DNA of 44,118 nt from JAIBDK01 sp965261915 (GTDB lineage: Bacteria > Pseudomonadota > Gammaproteobacteria > Arenicellales > Poriferihabitantaceae). Under the pieces are notes generated by a model. That model was not told the origin of the DNA, ran no database searches, and saw only the letters and a program-made list of their open reading frames with translations. The translations under genes and the position numbers were made by a program. The stretch spans positions 1 through 44,118 of the forward strand of contig CBDHDW010000009.1 of NCBI GenBank assembly GCA_965261915.1. Reading direction: 5' to 3'. Below, piece after piece: positions 41,801-44,118 of this stretch. Numbering within the stretch: the stretch's first letter is position 1; each line of letters begins with the position of its first letter.

Positions 41801-42382
41801 TCACTCCGGTTTTGTTTGAATTGATTTTCCAGGGTCGTTTGGCGTCGCCCCCTCTCTCGGGGATGTAATGCTTTTCCGGTGCAACGATATTTTTGGGGAC
41901 CCGGCGTTTTGGCGTTCCCGCCTTTTTTTTGCGATTTTTACGCGCCGCTGCAATTTCACCTGGTAGAATGCGCGGTCATCGTTTGTAACCTCGCCAGCAG
42001 GTTCCATATTCAGGTTGTAGCGTTTGGGTATGGCACACATGGCGCTGATGTATTGTAAGGATCCCAGATACTGACCGAGGATTGTGTTAAGCACTTTCTT
42101 CGCTTCGCTGCCTTCTTCGATGTTATAGCGTTTTTTCATATCCGCGTCGAAGCCTATGGCGGCGGGAAAGGCGTAGGGGCTTCGGAAGTAGACCGGCAGT
42201 TTCGCGTGGGTTTCGAGATTCAGAACCGCGCACAGACGGGTGCGTATATCGTCGATGAAACCCGGGTGGAACTTCATGTAGTGCAGCTTGTCGTCGTTTT
42301 TCGGATGTCTTGACGTCCTGGCCGTGTCGATGCCGGTTGTGTCGGTTTGTGTTTTTTGCGGCATTGTTTTTGCTTCATTCAT
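41801..42382 (-). CDS. ProQ/FinO-family RNA chaperone
   Basis: 193 residues. The core LPVYFRSPYAFPAAIGFDAD, LGQYLGSLQYISAMCAIPKR and YNLNMEPAGEVTNDDRAFY matches the ProQ/FinO domain, including the late Gly-Glu-Val-Thr signature. Basic tail (RRVKIAKKRRERQNAGSP). Such proteins bind sRNA; FinO controls conjugation in F-like plasmids. The C-terminal part contains a palindromic-repeat copy (41852-41871). Its ATG overlaps the IHF-like stop, so the two form an operon. Confidence 0.72.
   Translation of the reverse strand: MNEAKTMPQKTQTDTTGIDTARTSRHPKNDDKLHYMKFHPGFIDDIRTRLCAVLNLETHAKLPVYFRSPYAFPAAIGFDADMKKRYNIEEGSEAKKVLNTILGQYLGSLQYISAMCAIPKRYNLNMEPAGEVTNDDRAFYQVKLQRRVKIAKKRRERQNAGSPKISLHRKSITSPREGATPNDPGKSIQTKPE
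41852..41871. repeat. short palindromic-repeat copy inside the ProQ-like gene
   Basis: CTCTCTCGGGGATGTAATGC resembles copy 3 (CTCTCGGGCATGTAATGCCC). It is partial and less certain than the others. Confidence 0.45.
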
Positions 42383-42657
42383 TGTTGATTGATCCGTTGG
42401 TACAATCTGTGGCCTGTGCTGAAGGCGGTTCTGGTTTTAGCTTCAACATCGACAGTTTCTCCGCTACGCGGGTTGCGACCCTTGTGGGCCCGGTACTGTT
42501 TCGGGCTGAAACTGCCGAAGCCTCGTAATTCCACCCGCCGTCCCTGTTCAAGCCCCGCGATAATCTCTTCAAAGATGGTGGTGACCGCCCGTTTGGCATA
42601 GGCGTCTGTTAGCGCATATTCCAGGGCGATCTTTTCGATGATTTCACGGCGCGTCAT
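42379..42657 (-). CDS. IHF-like DNA-bending protein
   Basis: 92 residues from ATG 42657. It has MTRREIIEKIALEYALTDAY, VELRGFGSFSPKQYRAHKGR and NPRSGETVDVEAKTRTAFST, the HU/IHF arm with the Asn-Pro intercalating tip. IHF-beta-like. First gene of an operon with the ProQ/FinO gene. A second HU-type gene lies at 37793, so the replicon carries its own pair of nucleoid proteins. Confidence 0.88.
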   Translation of the reverse strand: MTRREIIEKIALEYALTDAYAKRAVTTIFEEIIAGLEQGRRVELRGFGSFSPKQYRAHKGRNPRSGETVDVEAKTRTAFSTGHRLYQRINQQ

Positions 42658-42816
42658 GGCCTGTTTTCCAGTTTTGTGGATGGGTAAAGCCTCTCGAAAT
42701 TGCCGATCGTCCCCGTTTGTAACAGGCTTACGTGACCGGATCAATCACACATCCAAAAGGCTTCGCCCTATTAGAGCTGCACGACTTTTCTTTGATATCA
42801 TATCTTATGTGCTTCG

Positions 42817-43110
42817 CTGGACTGACAGCCTCTCGGGCCGGTTGGCCCTGCCGGCCAATGGCGCATTTCATGCGCGAGAAGTTCAGAGACCGCATATGCG
42901 TAGCTTGTGCATTCCGGGAAAGCACATGACCAAAATTAAGTCGTTCAGCAATAGTTGGCAGTTTCTCGGGCCCATCGGACTGACAGCGCATCACATGCGC
43001 CGCTGGACAGTCAGTTTCTCGGGCCCGTTGGGATGGCAGGGCATCACATACCCTATTGGGACTGGCAGCGCATCACATGCGCGAGAAGTCGAGAGCCCGC
43101 TGGCGCGGGA
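42817..43110. repeat. cluster of palindromic repeats
   Basis: Several units in a row: 42829-42889 (TCTCGGGCC...GGCCCTGCC, then GCGCATTTCATGCGC), 42961-43005, and 43016-43096, with stems GCGCAT/ATGCGC and GGGCAT/ATACCC. Arms CTTCTCG or CGAGAAG recur. It fills the gap 42658-43155 between the IHF-like gene and the gene at 43156. Confidence 0.75.
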
Positions 43111-43155
43111 TTACCCGGAAATCCATAGCCGCTGATGCAACGGTTTCATCCGCGA

Positions 43156-43392
43156 TCACTTGTTGCGATCCTTGCCGGTACAATGGCGGTTGTGCTCTTC
43201 GAGCAATGTGGTGATGTCGAGGCGTTTTTGCTTTGCGGTTGTGATGAGCAGAAGCAGGGCGCGCAATTCCTGCGTGTCCATCGTGTTGAGCCAGTGCAAA
43301 TCATTCTGGCTGATGCGGGCGTGGAGTCTTTGCATCATCGGCAGGTGGCCTTCACTGACGGGTCGTGTGGATTTCGGGTGTGGCTTTGGCAT
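43156..43392 (-). CDS. hypothetical protein, 78 aa
   Basis: From ATG 43392 (MPKPHPKSTRPVSEGHLPMM). The C-terminal part is helical (SQNDLHWLNTMDTQELRALL). A longer upstream frame to 43773 is likely non-coding, as its residues look random. No family recognised. Confidence 0.4.
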   Translation of the reverse strand: MPKPHPKSTRPVSEGHLPMMQRLHARISQNDLHWLNTMDTQELRALLLLITTAKQKRLDITTLLEEHNRHCTGKDRNK

Positions 43393-44118
43393 GGATCGGT
43401 TTCCAATTTCGGGGTCATGCCGCAAGGTGCCACAGTTTGCCGCTTTTGCCAATCCTGCAAAATCACATAAACCACCAGTTTTGCCAAATCCCGCCAGCCT
43501 TGCCAAAAGCGCATAGGCTGCCAAAACGTGAGCAGCTGAACGCCAGATTTTCGGCCTCATGCGGGTGCGGTTTTCGGGCTGGCTTGCGGCGCCGACATCC
43601 AGACGCAAATCCCGCCGCGTGATTTTGGCATCAAATTCGGGCCTCGGCGTGCGTTGTTTTCTGCCCCGAATTGACCACCCCATCAAGGTTGTTTCCGGGC
43701 TGGCCGCGCGTCCGGTTCTGCGCTTGCCATCCCCCTGACCGTTCCACGGATTGCGGATATTCGCGCCACACAAACCATCCCCATCTTCCTTGTTTTCTTA
43801 GCCATGCCGCGCCAGCGGCAGGCTTTGGCCCAACGGGTCGAAGCCTTTTGGATGTGCGATTATTGCCCGCATCCGCCGACCGCCGTTGCCAGTTTCCCGG
43901 GCAAATTCCAAGGCTGCATCTTTGGGGAGGTTTGAGGTTCTTGCGGCAAGGATGTGGCAAAATCCATCCTATATGAAAAACGAAGTTTTGACTAAGGGCA
44001 CGATTATACATGAAATTGCAATTTCATGTTAACGGTGTTAAGAATGTGCATGGCGATTCCTCATTTCAATTCCAGAATCATCAGCCGAAAAGATGGCAAA
44101 AGCGCTGTGGCCAGTGCT
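43393..44118. other. right edge, no supported gene
   Basis: Open frames here have no recognisable domain. The string CACATCCAAAAGGCTTCG occurs twice, at about 42750-42767 (plus) and 43842-43859 (minus), and could be part of a further repeat family. The last about 100 bp are more AT-rich and may lead into a promoter. Confidence 0.35.

Noticed and set aside
42817..43110. Repeats that might look like a CRISPR array
   Set aside because: Units vary in length and sequence, there are no regular spacers, and no cas genes are near; they belong to the palindromic repeat family.
43393..44011. Minus-strand open frames reaching 43773 and 44011
   Set aside because: No recognisable domain and random-looking residues; only the 78-codon 3' part of the first was kept, at low confidence.

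Overview
The window looks like a mosaic replicon (plasmid, chromid or integrated plasmid) of an alphaproteobacterium. The evidence is a RepC-type replication initiator, a DUF1640 coiled-coil protein, ArdC, plasmid-type HU/IHF and ProQ/FinO proteins, and a ParF/ParG-like partition pair. No rRNA, tRNA or CRISPR array was seen. By eye, base composition is GC-rich at about 1-18 kb and 35-44 kb and clearly more AT-rich at about 18.4-35 kb, so the middle appears to be imported.

Region 1 (1-13.95 kb, all minus strand) is one compact type IVb (thin) pilus operon. In transcription order it encodes a LysM/TcpQ-like protein, the PilN secretin, PilO, three secreted proteins of unknown function, PilP, the PilQ ATPase, the PilR platform, a 98-residue 'mini-pilin', the prepilin PilS, a pseudopilin-like protein and a PilV-like minor pilin that runs off the left edge. 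The first gene carries an 18-nt poly-C tract just after its likely start codon, which is the signature of a phase-variable switch. The mini-pilin appears to come from a roughly 400-bp tandem duplication joining the 5' end of pilS to the 3' end of pilR.

Region 2 (14.3-18.2 kb) holds repC, a three-HTH protein, two small unknown genes and an Rpn-family nuclease. Region 3 (18.4-32.9 kb) is a layered island. It contains a HEPN-like gene beside a caspase/CHAT-like gene, and the latter is fused to an IS200-type tnpA. That tnpA is split by a 1,988-bp IS1595-type element with 8-bp target duplications and four passenger genes. An IS630 remnant follows, then a divergent LacI regulator with a TctABC-acylating dehydrogenase-CoA ligase operon that fits sulfoacetate catabolism, then an integrase stub and a second copy of the rpn 3' end, and finally a PLD-family gene cut by an ISL2-type element with a 3-bp duplication. 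The two rpn 3' ends bracket the roughly 12.4-kb segment.

Region 4 (32.9-34.7 kb) is parF-parG-fic, with arrays of ACTC-type tetramers at 8-bp period on both sides of parFG. Region 5 (35-44 kb) is a plasmid backbone: WGR protein, a zinc-ribbon-like protein, DUF1640, HU, ArdC, small plasmid proteins, an IHF-ProQ/FinO operon, a perfect 42-bp palindrome and a 111-bp element in two inverted copies. A family of palindromic repeats occurs in both Region 1 and Region 5. Several copies lie in frame inside genes, and their hairpin stems vary in a compensatory way.
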